45,188 bases of DNA. Origin: Duganella radicis. Its GTDB lineage: Bacteria; Pseudomonadota; Gammaproteobacteria; Burkholderiales; Burkholderiaceae_D. Each line of letters opens with the position of its first letter. The first letter of the stretch is position 1. The stretch is taken from contig NZ_WNKY01000049.1 of the NCBI RefSeq assembly GCF_009720825.1, positions 1-45,188 of the forward strand, read 5' to 3'. Below are positions 34,698 through 43,321 of this stretch, piece after piece. The position numbers were made by a program, and so were the translations under genes. The notes under the pieces were generated by a model, which searched no databases, had not been told where the DNA came from, and worked only from the letters and a program-made list of their open reading frames with translations.

Positions 34698-35369
34698 ATG
34701 TCTATCAGCGCCCTGAGTTCCACCAGCGCCGCCAGCGCGCTCAGTTTCCTGAGCCGTTTGAGCAGCAGCAACATCAGCAGCAATAACAGCACCGAAGGCG
34801 TGCGCCCGCCGCCACCGCCGCCGGATGACGGCGGCGGCTTCGCCGACGCCATTGCCGAGGCGCTGAAGTCGATCGGCATCACCGACACCAGCAGCGCCGG
34901 CACCAGCGGCACCGACAGCTCGACCGCGTCTGCCAGCTCCGACGCCACCGACAGCACGACCGATGCCAACGATGTGGCGGCGGCGCTGGGCAGCTTCCTG
35001 CAAAGCCTGATGGGCGCACTGCACGCGCAGCACAGCGAAAGCGCCGAGGCGCCGCCGCCGTACGGCGAGCAGCAGGGCGGTCCTGGCGGTCCGGGCAAGC
35101 TGGAGTCGGACCTGCAAAGCCTGATCTCGGAACTCGGTTCGAGCGATAGCAGTGACAGCGGCGATGCGGTCGATCAGCTGGAAAGTTCCTTCGCCAACCT
35201 GCTGGACAAGCTGGGCGCAAGCTCGACCACCTCCAGCGCCGACAGCACGGATAGCACCAGCGGCACCAGCACCGATGCGGCCAGCAAACTGGCGGCCTTC
35301 CTGCAAGCGCTGTCGACCAAGGTCGGCGGCAACGGCAGCAGCGGCAATCTGGTGAACACCACGGTTTAA
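34698..35369 (+). CDS. Ser/Thr/Pro/Gly-rich low-complexity protein, unknown function
   Basis: A 223-residue protein I do not recognise. It has no signal peptide. Composition is dominated by Ser, Thr, Asp, Gly and Ala, with a PPPPPP run (about residues 37-42) and three short hydrophobic-helix segments with a similar pattern: FADAIAEALKSIG, ALGSFLQSLMGAL and KLAAFLQALSTKV. GGAG eight bases before the ATG supports translation, and a terminator follows the stop, so it is likely a real gene. It lies 57 bases after the Spy/CpxP-like gene on the same strand and may share its control. Confidence 0.7.
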   Translation: MSISALSSTSAASALSFLSRLSSSNISSNNSTEGVRPPPPPPDDGGGFADAIAEALKSIGITDTSSAGTSGTDSSTASASSDATDSTTDANDVAAALGSFLQSLMGALHAQHSESAEAPPPYGEQQGGPGGPGKLESDLQSLISELGSSDSSDSGDAVDQLESSFANLLDKLGASSTTSSADSTDSTSGTSTDAASKLAAFLQALSTKVGGNGSSGNLVNTTV

Positions 35370-35377
35370 AGCAGTAC

Positions 35378-35413
35378 CGGCCGCCGTGCGCTTGTGTGCG
35401 GCGGCCGTTTTCT
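35378..35413 (+). terminator. Intrinsic terminator after the low-complexity gene
   Basis: CGGCCGCCG (35378-35386) pairs with CGGCGGCCG (35399-35407) around 12 bases, followed by TTTTCT. It starts eight bases after the stop and separates the gene from the dioxygenase-like gene. Confidence 0.8.
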
Positions 35414-35432
35414 CACCCAAGCAGGAGTAGGT

Positions 35433-36329
35433 ATGGAATCTCATGACGATCACGAACACAGCCTGGCGGCCGACCTGACCGCGATGCTCAACCTGAACAG
35501 CGACCGTCGCCAGACGCTGCGCTGGTTGCTGGCCGGCGCTTCGGCCCTGCCGGTGCTCGGTTGCGGCGGCGGCTCGGGCAGCAGCGACAGCACGACCAGC
35601 ACCACGTCCACGGCCACCACCACGACACCGACCACCGGCACCACCACGACCACCGGCACCACCACCACGACCACCACCGGTTCGTGCTCGGTGATTCCGG
35701 AGGAAACCGGCGGCCCGTATCCGGCCGACGGCACCAACAGCAACAGCAGCGGGGTGGTCAACGTGCTGACCCAGTCGGGCGTGGTGCGCAGCGACATCCG
35801 CAGCAGCTTCGGCAGCGCCAGCGGCACGGCGGCCGGCGTGCCGCTGACCATCAAACTGCAAATCGTCAACGCCAACAACAACTGCGCGGCCCTGGCCAAT
35901 GCCGCGGTCTACCTGTGGCACTGCGACCGCGACGGCAACTACTCGCTGTACTCCAGCGGCGTGACCAACCAGAATTACCTGCGCGGTGTGCAGGAAGCCG
36001 ACAGCAACGGCAACATCACCTTCACCACCATTTACCCGGGTTGCTACTCGGGCCGCGTGCCGCACGTGCACTTCGAGGTGTACCCGACGCTGGCCAAGGC
36101 CAGCAGCGCCTCGAACCGCATCAAGACCTCGCAGTTCACCTTCCCGGTGGCGACCAGCCAGGCGGTCTATGCCACCACCGGCTACAGCGCCAGCGTGACG
36201 AACCTGGCGGCGATCAGCTTCGCCACCGACAACATCTTCAGCGACGGCTACTCGCTGCAAATGGCCACCATCACCGGCAACGCCACCGACGGCTACGTGG
36301 CGACGCTGACGGTGGCGGTGTCGGGCTAA
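35433..36329 (+). CDS. Exported intradiol ring-cleavage dioxygenase-like protein
   Basis: A 298-residue protein. The N-terminus has RRQTLRWLLAGASALPVLGC followed by GGG, a twin-Arg-like signal that ends in a possible lipobox Cys. A Thr-rich linker (about 50-85) leads to a catalytic domain: ETGGPYPADG, VYLWHCDRDGNYS, LRGVQEADSNGNITFTTIYP and PGCYSGRVPHVHFEV. The two Tyr (in GNYS and GCYS) and two His (HVH) match the Fe(III) ligands of protocatechuate-3,4-dioxygenase-type enzymes. Such exported relatives act outside the cytoplasm on unknown catechol-like or other substrates. ATG at 35433 has AGCAGGAG upstream. Its last bases overlap the convergent DUF1501 gene by four bases. Confidence 0.88.
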   Translation: MESHDDHEHSLAADLTAMLNLNSDRRQTLRWLLAGASALPVLGCGGGSGSSDSTTSTTSTATTTTPTTGTTTTTGTTTTTTTGSCSVIPEETGGPYPADGTNSNSSGVVNVLTQSGVVRSDIRSSFGSASGTAAGVPLTIKLQIVNANNNCAALANAAVYLWHCDRDGNYSLYSSGVTNQNYLRGVQEADSNGNITFTTIYPGCYSGRVPHVHFEVYPTLAKASSASNRIKTSQFTFPVATSQAVYATTGYSASVTNLAAISFATDNIFSDGYSLQMATITGNATDGYVATLTVAVSG

Positions 36330-37762
36330 GCCGCCATGAAGCCCAGATTGCGGACGCTGAAGTTGCCGATGTTGGGGAACACGTCCGTAATCTGCGTCGG
36401 GGACAGGCCGAACCAGCTGGCCAGGGTGGCGCCGTACTGATCCACCGAGATGCTGGGCAGCAGCGCCCCGGAACCCACGTCAAGATCGTGGCCGACCCCG
36501 ACCGGGGGCATGATGCCGTAGATATTGCGTCCCTTGACCGCCGCGCCAAACACAAAGTGGTGCGATCCCCAGCCGTGGTCCGTGCCGTCGCCATTGCTGG
36601 TGAAGGTGCGGCCGAAGTCGGATGCGGTGAAGGTGGTGACCTGGCGACGCATATCGGTCCCCTGCAAGCTGGCCAGCGAGGTGTCGAAATACGCCATGGC
36701 GTGGGCCAGGCGGGCCAGCAGGTCGGCTTGCCGGTTGCTCTGGAAATCATGGGTGTCAAAGCTGCCCAGCGAAACATAGAACACCTGGCGCTTCAGCCCC
36801 AGCGCGTTGCGCCCGCCGATGATGCGCGCCACCGTCTGCAACTGCACGGCCAGCGGATTCACGGCCGCCGCGCCGGTGACCGGGTTGATGTAAGGCGTGG
36901 GATCCGGCACGCCGCCGGCGCCGGCCGGCAGCATCGCGGTGCTGATGGTGGCATACGAATCGATCGCGCGGCTGGTGACGGCGACGTGTTCCTTGGGAAT
37001 CGGATCGCTAAAGCTGGCCGTCGCGATCTGGCGTAACGGCACCGATGAGGCGGGGGCGCCAAAGATCGGCGCATCCAGATTGCGGACGGCGATCGGGCCG
37101 CTGCCATTGATTTGGTACTGACGCACCTTGCGCCCGCTCAGGAACAGCGCATTGCCCGAGGTGGACACGGCGGTAAACGCGGAACTGGTGCTGGCGGCGA
37201 TGATATCGGCAAGACGGCCGCCCCAGCCAAAATCCCCCGAACTGCTTGCCTGCGGCGATTGCCACAGCGCTTGCTGGTCGCTGTGCGAGAACAGGCGTGG
37301 CGGCAGCGGCACCGCGCCGGCGTTGTATTGCGCCAGCGTGGTGGGCCGGATCAGCGTGCCGACATTGGCGACGATGGCGGCGCGGGCGCTGTCGAACAGG
37401 TGCTTCACCGGCAGCATGGACGGGTGCAGCGCAAAGCTGCGTCCGCCCTGACTGGTGACTGGCGTGATGGGAAGAATGCCGCCGGCGGCGCCGGCCGCGG
37501 GCAGCGCGATCGAGCCGGCCTCCGAAGTCGAGCGCAGGCGCTTGTAGAGGTTCCAGGACTCGCTGTCGGTGGTCAGTACGGTATTGAAGTGATCGTTGCC
37601 GCCGTTCAGGAAGACGCAGACCAGAGCTTTGTAATCGCTGGCGGTTTGTGCGGCGGCGCTGCCCATGGCGGCCAGGTTAATGCTGAACGGCAGACTGCTG
37701 CCGCCTGCCAGCGCCAGCATCTTGCTGACGAAGTCGCGGCGTGATTGATTGTGTTGAGACAT
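36326..37762 (-). CDS. DUF1501 family protein, Tat-type signal
   Basis: A 478-residue protein of the DUF1501 (alkaline-phosphatase-like fold) family: SRRDFVSKMLALAGG is a twin-arginine signal, then ALVCVFLNGGNDHFNTVLT, SFALHPSMLPVKHLFDS and the C-terminal FGRTFTSNGDGTDHGWGSHH, the conserved end motif with acidic and His residues. Its function is not established. The gene follows a DUF1800 gene after nine bases; the two families almost always occur together and are thought to act as an exported pair. The ATG at 37762 has AAGGAT upstream. Confidence 0.9.
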   Translation of the reverse strand: MSQHNQSRRDFVSKMLALAGGSSLPFSINLAAMGSAAAQTASDYKALVCVFLNGGNDHFNTVLTTDSESWNLYKRLRSTSEAGSIALPAAGAAGGILPITPVTSQGGRSFALHPSMLPVKHLFDSARAAIVANVGTLIRPTTLAQYNAGAVPLPPRLFSHSDQQALWQSPQASSSGDFGWGGRLADIIAASTSSAFTAVSTSGNALFLSGRKVRQYQINGSGPIAVRNLDAPIFGAPASSVPLRQIATASFSDPIPKEHVAVTSRAIDSYATISTAMLPAGAGGVPDPTPYINPVTGAAAVNPLAVQLQTVARIIGGRNALGLKRQVFYVSLGSFDTHDFQSNRQADLLARLAHAMAYFDTSLASLQGTDMRRQVTTFTASDFGRTFTSNGDGTDHGWGSHHFVFGAAVKGRNIYGIMPPVGVGHDLDVGSGALLPSISVDQYGATLASWFGLSPTQITDVFPNIGNFSVRNLGFMAA

Positions 37763-37771
37763 GCTGAATCC

Positions 37772-39505
37772 TTATCGTTGCGCCAGATATTCGGGCGAGG
37801 CCATGGTGAGGAAGATCGCCATGTAGACACGGTTCTTGCGCGCCGTATCGATCTTGGCGGCGTTGCTGCCGGTGGCGGCGGGCAGGGGCACGGCGGTGAC
37901 CGCGCTGATGATCTGATTGCGCAGCGTGGTCGACATGCCGCTTCCCATCAGCAGCAGCTGCACCCGGTCCACCAGGTCGGCCGGCGTCGCCGCCAGCGCC
38001 AGCTCATTGGCATAGTCGGCTTTAATATCGAACACCACGCCGCTGCCGCCGGCCCCCAGGGCGACGGTGGTCTGCATGAAGTTCAGATAGCTGGTAACGC
38101 TGGGCTCGCTGGTGATTTGCATCTCCGGCGACACCAGCTGCGCGGCCGACAGCGAAGTGTTGGGCGGCGAATAGCCTGGGCGGTAGAAGTTGAACACCGA
38201 CGGCGAGCGCATCGGCGTCTGGCCGATGCCGTTGGTCGGATCTTCGATATTGCCGATCGGGAAGCGGCCGCTGCTGGATTTCGCATTAAAGGCCCGCATC
38301 CAGTTGGCCATCCGCAGCACGGGTTCACGCAGCTTTTTCGGACGGCCGGTGTCGGCCGCTTCCGGGTCCAGCAAAATCGCGCGGATCACGGCGCGCATGT
38401 CGCCGCGCACGCCGGCACCGTTGTTGGCGAACGCTGCCGAGACGCGGCTGATGTAGGCCGGACTCGGATTGCTGCTGACCAGCCGCTGAATCAGTTGGCG
38501 GCCAATGAAGGGGCCGACGTTGGGGTGGTTGAACAGGGTGTCCAGCGCCACCTTCAAGTCCGCCTCGCCGCTGCCATTGGTGGAGACGCCGAGGAAGCTC
38601 TTGTTCGAGGTGGAGTGGTAAGCCGGATACATCTGCATCGGCATCCAGTCGCGCGAGGGGTCGGCGATCCAGCCGAAGAAACGCCCGGTGCTCTTGTCCG
38701 GACCGCCCCAGCTCCAGCCGGTGAAGACCTTGGCCAGACCGGCCACGTCCGCGTGGGCATAGGTTTCGATCGGCGCTCCCGCGCTGGTCTTGACGCTGCC
38801 GTCCTGATTCAGCTGGTACAAGCCGATCGACATCAGCTGCATGATTTCGCGGGCAAAATTCTCATCGGCCACGCGCGTGCCATCTTCTTTCTGGTTGCGC
38901 ATGTGGCTGAGGTAGACCCCCATCGCTGGGTGGAGCGCCACCGCTTGCAGCAGGTCACGGAAGTTGCCGAAGGCGTAACGGCCCAGGGTGTCGTAGTAGT
39001 CGGCCACGCTGGCCGAATGGTGGAACAGGTTATCGTCGGCGTAGGACACCACGAAAATCTGCGACAGCGCGAAGGCCATGCGCTGGCGTAACTGGTCTCC
39101 TCCGGTGACCGCCTGGCGCCAGAACGATTCATAGAATTGATTGGGCGTGAAGGAGGTGCTGACCAGGCCGCTGCTGCGGACGTAGTCGCGGTGCAGCGTT
39201 TGCGGTTTGCTGAACTGTGCCTCCAGCCAGGCGGACTTGCCGATGTTGCTCAGATCGGTAATCGCGGCAGAGGTCGGACCAAAGGTGGCCTGGGCCAGGA
39301 ACTGCGACGCCGCCGCCGGTGACAGCACTCTGTCGATCGTTTGCGTACCGGTAGCAGTCGCGCCACTGACGACCATGGCGGCCCGGGTGAGACTCTGGGG
39401 AGTGGAAGTGGAAGTTGGCGTTTCGCTGGTGCTACTGCCCCCACAAGCAGTTAGCAACAGACCGCTGACCAAGCTGGCGGCGAGCTGTAAACGGTTGCAC
39501 TTCAT
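37772..39505 (-). CDS. DUF1800 family lipoprotein
   Basis: A 577-residue exported protein. The N-terminus RLQLAASLVSGLLLTACGGS is a lipoprotein signal with lipobox LTAC. The body has the DUF1800 pattern: AAASQFLAQATFGPT, WRQAVTGGDQLRQRMAFALSQ, DENFAREIMQLMSIGLYQL, FTGWSWG and the later LVSRNPS-like and FNFYRPGYSPPN blocks. The ATG at 39505 is chosen because the lipoprotein signal starts there; an in-frame ATG at 39535 would add ten residues that do not fit. It is first in an operon with the DUF1501 gene. A TTGACA-N18-TTTTAT promoter candidate lies about 160-190 bases upstream. Confidence 0.9.
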   Translation of the reverse strand: MKCNRLQLAASLVSGLLLTACGGSSTSETPTSTSTPQSLTRAAMVVSGATATGTQTIDRVLSPAAASQFLAQATFGPTSAAITDLSNIGKSAWLEAQFSKPQTLHRDYVRSSGLVSTSFTPNQFYESFWRQAVTGGDQLRQRMAFALSQIFVVSYADDNLFHHSASVADYYDTLGRYAFGNFRDLLQAVALHPAMGVYLSHMRNQKEDGTRVADENFAREIMQLMSIGLYQLNQDGSVKTSAGAPIETYAHADVAGLAKVFTGWSWGGPDKSTGRFFGWIADPSRDWMPMQMYPAYHSTSNKSFLGVSTNGSGEADLKVALDTLFNHPNVGPFIGRQLIQRLVSSNPSPAYISRVSAAFANNGAGVRGDMRAVIRAILLDPEAADTGRPKKLREPVLRMANWMRAFNAKSSSGRFPIGNIEDPTNGIGQTPMRSPSVFNFYRPGYSPPNTSLSAAQLVSPEMQITSEPSVTSYLNFMQTTVALGAGGSGVVFDIKADYANELALAATPADLVDRVQLLLMGSGMSTTLRNQIISAVTAVPLPAATGSNAAKIDTARKNRVYMAIFLTMASPEYLAQR

Positions 39506-39665
39506 TCGTTCGACCCTAAAAATTAAGATGGGCACGATTTTAGAAGAGCTCGGTAGCGCACACTGTTGGAGATTTATTTGTGATATGTAATTGTTTAGAT
39601 TTTAATAAAAAATTAACCGAAGTTACTGGCATTTTAGGAGTGAGTTCGGCGAACTTATTAAGTGC

Positions 39666-39695
39666 ATAAAAACAATTTCTTTTCGAGAATGTCAA
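39666..39695 (-). promoter_or_regulatory. Candidate promoter of the DUF1800-DUF1501 operon
   Basis: On the - strand: exact TTGACA (39690-39695), 18 bases, TTTTAT (39666-39671). It lies in an AT-rich spacer of about 270 bases and would give a leader of roughly 150 bases. Nothing else coding is visible in that spacer. Confidence 0.5.
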
Positions 39696-39725
39696 TTCCA
39701 CGCAACGTTTTTTTTACAAAGTAAC

Positions 39726-39752
39726 AAAAAAGGCAGCCGAAGCTGCCTTTTT
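39726..39752 (-). terminator. Intrinsic terminator of the decarboxylase gene
   Basis: Read on the - strand: GGCAGC, TTCG loop, GCTGCC, then six T. The stem extends through flanking A/T pairs (39727-39737 with 39742-39752). A C(UUCG)G-type tetraloop gives extra stability. It begins 24 bases after the decarboxylase stop. Confidence 0.93.
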
Positions 39753-39776
39753 ATGCGGTGCGCGGGTTTTTTATGC

Positions 39777-42029
39777 TTATTGTTTGACGCAATCGACGAA
39801 GTAGCCGCGCTTGCCGTCCACTTCGCGCTTGACCAGGCCGTGCACGTCGGTCTCGAAGCCGGGGAAGCGCTCGTTGAAGTCGCGCGCGAAGCGCAGGTAG
39901 TCGACGATGGTCTTGTTGAAGCGTTCGCCCGGGATCAGCAACGGAATGCCCGGAGGATACGGCGTCAGCAGGATCGAGGTGATGCGGCCTTCCAGCTCGT
40001 CAATCGCCACGCGCTCGATTTCGCGGTGCGCCATCTTGGCGAACGCGTCCGACGGCTTCATGGCCGGCACCATGTCCGACAGGTACATCTCGGTGGTCAG
40101 GCGCGCCACGTCGTAGGCCTTGTAGAAGTCGTGGATCTGCTGGCACAGGTCGCGCAGGCCCATTTTTTCGTAGGTCGGGTTGGCGGCCGCGAATTCCGGC
40201 AGGATGCGCCACATCGGCTGGTTCTTGTCGTAGTCGTCCTTGAACTGTTGCAGCGCGGTCAGCAGGGTGTTCCAGCGGCCCTTGGTGATGCCGATGGTGA
40301 ACATGATGAAGAACGAGTACAGGCCGCACTTCTCGATGATCACGCCGTGCTCGGCCAGGTACTTGGTGACGATCGAGGCGGGAATGCCGGTCTCGTCGAA
40401 CTTGCCGTCCAGCGACAGGCCCGGGTTGACGATGGTGGCCTTGATCGGGTCCAGCATGTTGAAGCCCGGCGCCAGCTTGCCGAAGCCGTGCCAGTCGTCT
40501 TCCGCCTTGATGATCCAGTCTTCGCGCGAGCCGATGCCTTCCTCGGCGAACTCGTCCGGGCCCCACACCTTGAACCACCAGTCTTTGCCCCATTCCTGGT
40601 CGATCTTCTTCATGGCGCGGCGGAAGTCCAGCGCTTCCAGGATGGATTCCTCCACCAGCGCGGTGCCACCCGGCGCTTCCATCATGGCCGCGGCGACGTC
40701 GCACGAGGCGATGATGGAGTACTGCGGCGAGGTCGAGGTGTGCATCAGGTAGGCCTCGTTGAAGGCGTCCTGGTCCAGCTTGACGGTTTCCGATTCGCGC
40801 ACCAGCACCTGCGAGGCCTGCGACAGGCCGGCCAGCAGCTTGTGGGTCGACTGGGTCGAGAAGATCATCGACTCCTTGGCGCGCGGGCGGTCCTTGCCGA
40901 TCGCGTGCATGTTCTTGTAGAAGTCGTGGAAGGTGGCGTGCGGCAGCCAGGCTTCGTCGAAGTGCAGGGTGTCGATCTGGCCGTCCAGCAGCTCGCGCAG
41001 GGTTTCCACGTTGTACACCACGCCGTCGTAGGTCGACTGGGTGATGGTCAGGATGCGTGGCTTCTTGTTCACGGCGTTGCGCGCGAACGGGTTGGCCTCG
41101 ATCTTGCGCATGATGCTCGCCATCGAGAACTCTTCCAGCGGGATCGGGCCGATGATGCCCAGGTGGTTACGGGTCGGCATCAGGAACACCGGAATCGCGC
41201 CGCACATGATGATCGAGTGCAGGATCGATTTGTGGCAGTTGCGGTCCACCACCACGATGTCGCCCGGCGCCACGGTCGAGTGCCACACCATCTTGTTGGA
41301 GGTGGAGGTGCCGTTGGTGACGAAGTAGCAATGGTCGGCGTTGAAGATGCGCGCGGCGTTGCGCTCGGACTTGGCGACCGGGCCAGTGTGGTCCAGCAGC
41401 TGGCCCAGCTCTTCCACCGCGTTGCAGACGTCGGCGCGCAGCATGTTCTCGCCAAAGAACTGGTGGAACATCTGGCCGATCGGCGACTTCAGGAAGGCCA
41501 CGCCGCCCGAGTGACCCGGGCAGTGCCACGAGTAGGAGCCGTCGTTGGCGTATTCCACCAGCGCGCGGAAGAAGGGCGGCGCCAGGCCGTCCAGATAGGA
41601 CTTGGCTTCGCGGATGATGTGGCGCGCCACGAATTCCGGCGTGTCCTCGAACATGTGGATGAAGCCGTGCAGCTCGCGCAGGATGTCGTTCGGGATGTGG
41701 CGCGAAGTGCGGGTTTCGCCGTACAGGTAGATCGGGATGTCGGCGTTCTTGTAGCGGATCTCTTCGACGAAGGCGCGCAGCGATTTCAGCGCGACGTCGG
41801 TGTCTTCCACCGAGCCGGAGCCGAATTCCTCATCGTCGATCGACAGCACGAAGGCCGATGCGCGCGATTGCTGCTGGGCGAACTGGGCCAGGTCGCCGTA
41901 GCTGGTCACGCCCACTACTTCCATGCCTTCTTTTTCCATCGCATCGGCCAGGGCGCGAATACCCAGGCCGGACGTGTTCTCGGAACGGAAATCCTCGTCA
42001 ATGATGACGATGGGGAAACGAAATTTCAT
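39777..42029 (-). CDS. PLP-dependent arginine/lysine/ornithine decarboxylase
   Basis: A 750-residue fold-I decarboxylase of the biodegradative type. An N-terminal wing domain (about 1-130, FPIVIIDEDFRSENTSGLGI) is followed by the large PLP domain with WHCPGHSGGVAF, FVTNGTSTSNKMV, HFDEAWLPHATFHDFY and the cofactor Lys in STHKLLAGLSQ, then the C-terminal domain ending near GYFVDCVKQ. It turns a basic amino acid into a diamine or agmatine plus CO2, consuming a proton; length is nearest to the arginine form (AdiA, about 755) but the specificity cannot be fixed by eye. ATG at 42029 has GGAGA seven bases upstream. A terminator-like hairpin and T6 lie directly before that site. No antiporter gene is adjacent. 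Confidence 0.92.
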   Translation of the reverse strand: MKFRFPIVIIDEDFRSENTSGLGIRALADAMEKEGMEVVGVTSYGDLAQFAQQQSRASAFVLSIDDEEFGSGSVEDTDVALKSLRAFVEEIRYKNADIPIYLYGETRTSRHIPNDILRELHGFIHMFEDTPEFVARHIIREAKSYLDGLAPPFFRALVEYANDGSYSWHCPGHSGGVAFLKSPIGQMFHQFFGENMLRADVCNAVEELGQLLDHTGPVAKSERNAARIFNADHCYFVTNGTSTSNKMVWHSTVAPGDIVVVDRNCHKSILHSIIMCGAIPVFLMPTRNHLGIIGPIPLEEFSMASIMRKIEANPFARNAVNKKPRILTITQSTYDGVVYNVETLRELLDGQIDTLHFDEAWLPHATFHDFYKNMHAIGKDRPRAKESMIFSTQSTHKLLAGLSQASQVLVRESETVKLDQDAFNEAYLMHTSTSPQYSIIASCDVAAAMMEAPGGTALVEESILEALDFRRAMKKIDQEWGKDWWFKVWGPDEFAEEGIGSREDWIIKAEDDWHGFGKLAPGFNMLDPIKATIVNPGLSLDGKFDETGIPASIVTKYLAEHGVIIEKCGLYSFFIMFTIGITKGRWNTLLTALQQFKDDYDKNQPMWRILPEFAAANPTYEKMGLRDLCQQIHDFYKAYDVARLTTEMYLSDMVPAMKPSDAFAKMAHREIERVAIDELEGRITSILLTPYPPGIPLLIPGERFNKTIVDYLRFARDFNERFPGFETDVHGLVKREVDGKRGYFVDCVKQ

Positions 42030-42034
42030 GCATG

Positions 42035-42077
42035 TCTCCAAAAAAGCAAGCCGCCCCTGACGTATGTGGAGGGGCGG
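42035..42077 (-). promoter_or_regulatory. Terminator-like attenuator next to the decarboxylase ribosome binding site
   Basis: On the - strand: CCGCCCCT (42070-42077), an 11-base loop, AGGGGCGG (42051-42058), CTTGC, then six T (42040-42045), and directly after them GGAGA (42035-42039), the ribosome binding site of the decarboxylase. A terminator placed between promoter and start codon suggests transcription attenuation in the leader. The alternative is that it ends transcripts arriving from the DUF4337 operon, with a decarboxylase promoter too close to fit. A competing stem CGCAG/CTGCG is present further upstream in the leader, near 42132-42152. Confidence 0.6.
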
Positions 42078-42184
42078 ATTAGGGCGCGGCCGCTCAGGTG
42101 AGTGAGCCGCAAAAAAATAAGAACGGGATTCTCGCAGAAATAGCGGCACTGCGGGAAAAAATTATCGTACCAGAATGCACGACA

Positions 42185-42216
42185 GGCATGACGCCCTTGT
42201 TACAGGGGCGCATGCC
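42185..42216 (-). terminator. Hairpin after the DUF4337 gene, no T-run
   Basis: GGCATG-A-CGCCC (42185-42196) pairs with GGGCG-CATGCC (42206-42216), eleven base pairs with one bulged A. No T-run follows on the - strand, so it is a structured 3' end or a factor-dependent stop rather than a clear intrinsic terminator. Confidence 0.4.
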
Positions 42217-42243
42217 GTTCATTTAATGTTGCGCGAATGTTAC

Positions 42244-42816
42244 TTAGTGGCCGCCGAACCAGGCCAGCGCGCCCAGCACCAGGCCGACGCCGGCCACGCC
42301 GTAGGCCAGGCCCATCATCCATTTCTTGCGGGTCAGCAGGGTGATGGCGGCCAGCGAGATGGCGATCTGCTCGGCGGTGGTGGCTAGCGCCCACTGGTGG
42401 TGCTTGTGCATGGCCTCGTCCGACTTGTGGTTCCACTCCTTGGCGGATTCCTCGAACTTCTCGGCTTCCTTCTTGATGTCTTCCTTGTCATGCTTGTAGC
42501 GGGCGGCGTCGGCCTCGTAGCGTTTCGGATCGACGCCCGGCAGGGTCATGACCACCTCGGCCAGGTTCTGGCGGGCGTTCTTGGCCTGGTAATAGTTCCA
42601 GCGGTTGGCCGCTTCGGTCTTGTCGATGGCGGCGTTGTTCTTGAACATGGCGGCATCGTTCTGGGTGGCGCCGCCGAGGTAGCCGAAGGCCGCGCCGACG
42701 GTGGCCAGGATGGCCGTCATCACGGCGATGTTGTTGGAGAAGCCGTCGCTGCCGTGGGCGGCATGTTCGACTGCGTGATCGTGTGGTCCGTGTACGTGGA
42801 AGCCTTGGCCAGACAT
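42244..42816 (-). CDS. DUF4337-family membrane protein
   Basis: A 190-residue protein with a His-rich N-terminus (GFHVHGPHDHAVEHAAHG), a membrane helix at about 28-50 (NIAVMTAILATVGAAFGYL), a charged helical middle part (about 60-135) and two helices at the C-terminus (about 142-188). This fits DUF4337, whose function is unknown. ATG at 42816 has GAGAGGA nine bases upstream; a longer frame to 42861 would overlap folA. It is the last gene of the thyA-hydrolase-folA group, 19 bases after folA. Confidence 0.8.
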   Translation of the reverse strand: MSGQGFHVHGPHDHAVEHAAHGSDGFSNNIAVMTAILATVGAAFGYLGGATQNDAAMFKNNAAIDKTEAANRWNYYQAKNARQNLAEVVMTLPGVDPKRYEADAARYKHDKEDIKKEAEKFEESAKEWNHKSDEAMHKHHQWALATTAEQIAISLAAITLLTRKKWMMGLAYGVAGVGLVLGALAWFGGH

Positions 42817-42835
42817 GGTGGGTATCCTCTCAAAC

Positions 42836-43321
42836 TTAGGCCTTGCGGCGCAGGGTGACAAAAGCGTATTTCAAGCCGGATGTCGCCGAGACGTGCTCCT
42901 CACGGGTGGTTTCCTGCCAAGCGGCGGCGTCGATCTCGGGGAAGAAGGCATCGCAATCGAAAGTATGGGCGATTTGCGTAATAATCAACTGGTCGGCCAG
43001 TTGCAGGGATTGCTTGTAGATTTCCGCGCCGCCGATGACAAAGCCTTCGGCGCCGTCCAGCAGCGCGATGGCGGCTTCGATCGAGCCGACGGTTTCCACG
43101 CCCTCGTGCCGCCACTCAGTGTTGCGGGTGATGACGATATTGCGGCGGTTCGGCAGCGGACGGCCGATCGAATCAAACGTCTTGCGGCCCATGATGATGG
43201 GATGGCCGGTGGTCAGCCGCTTGAAATGCGCCAGATCCTCAGGCAGTTTCCACGGCAGCGTATTGTTAATGCCGATGCCGCGCTGGGCGTCGGTGGCGAC
43301 GATGATGGTCAGGTTACTCAT
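42836..43321 (-). CDS. folA: Dihydrofolate reductase
   Basis: A 161-residue enzyme that reduces dihydrofolate to tetrahydrofolate with NADPH, restoring the cofactor oxidised by ThyA. The motifs are complete: IIVATDAQRGIGINNTLPWK with the Trp and active-site acid (LPWKLPEDLAHFK), IIMGRKTFDSIGRPLPNRRN, VIGGAEIYKQ and the C-terminal TREEHVSATSGLKYAFVTLR. The ATG overlaps the stop of the hydrolase gene by eight bases, so the genes are coupled. Confidence 0.97.
   Translation of the reverse strand: MSNLTIIVATDAQRGIGINNTLPWKLPEDLAHFKRLTTGHPIIMGRKTFDSIGRPLPNRRNIVITRNTEWRHEGVETVGSIEAAIALLDGAEGFVIGGAEIYKQSLQLADQLIITQIAHTFDCDAFFPEIDAAAWQETTREEHVSATSGLKYAFVTLRRKA

Noticed and set aside
34107..36260. 717-codon open frame on the - strand
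   Set aside because: It crosses three well-supported + strand genes and a terminator; composition is typical of antisense frames.
39753..42101. 782-codon open frame on the + strand
   Set aside because: Antisense of the decarboxylase, which has full family motifs.
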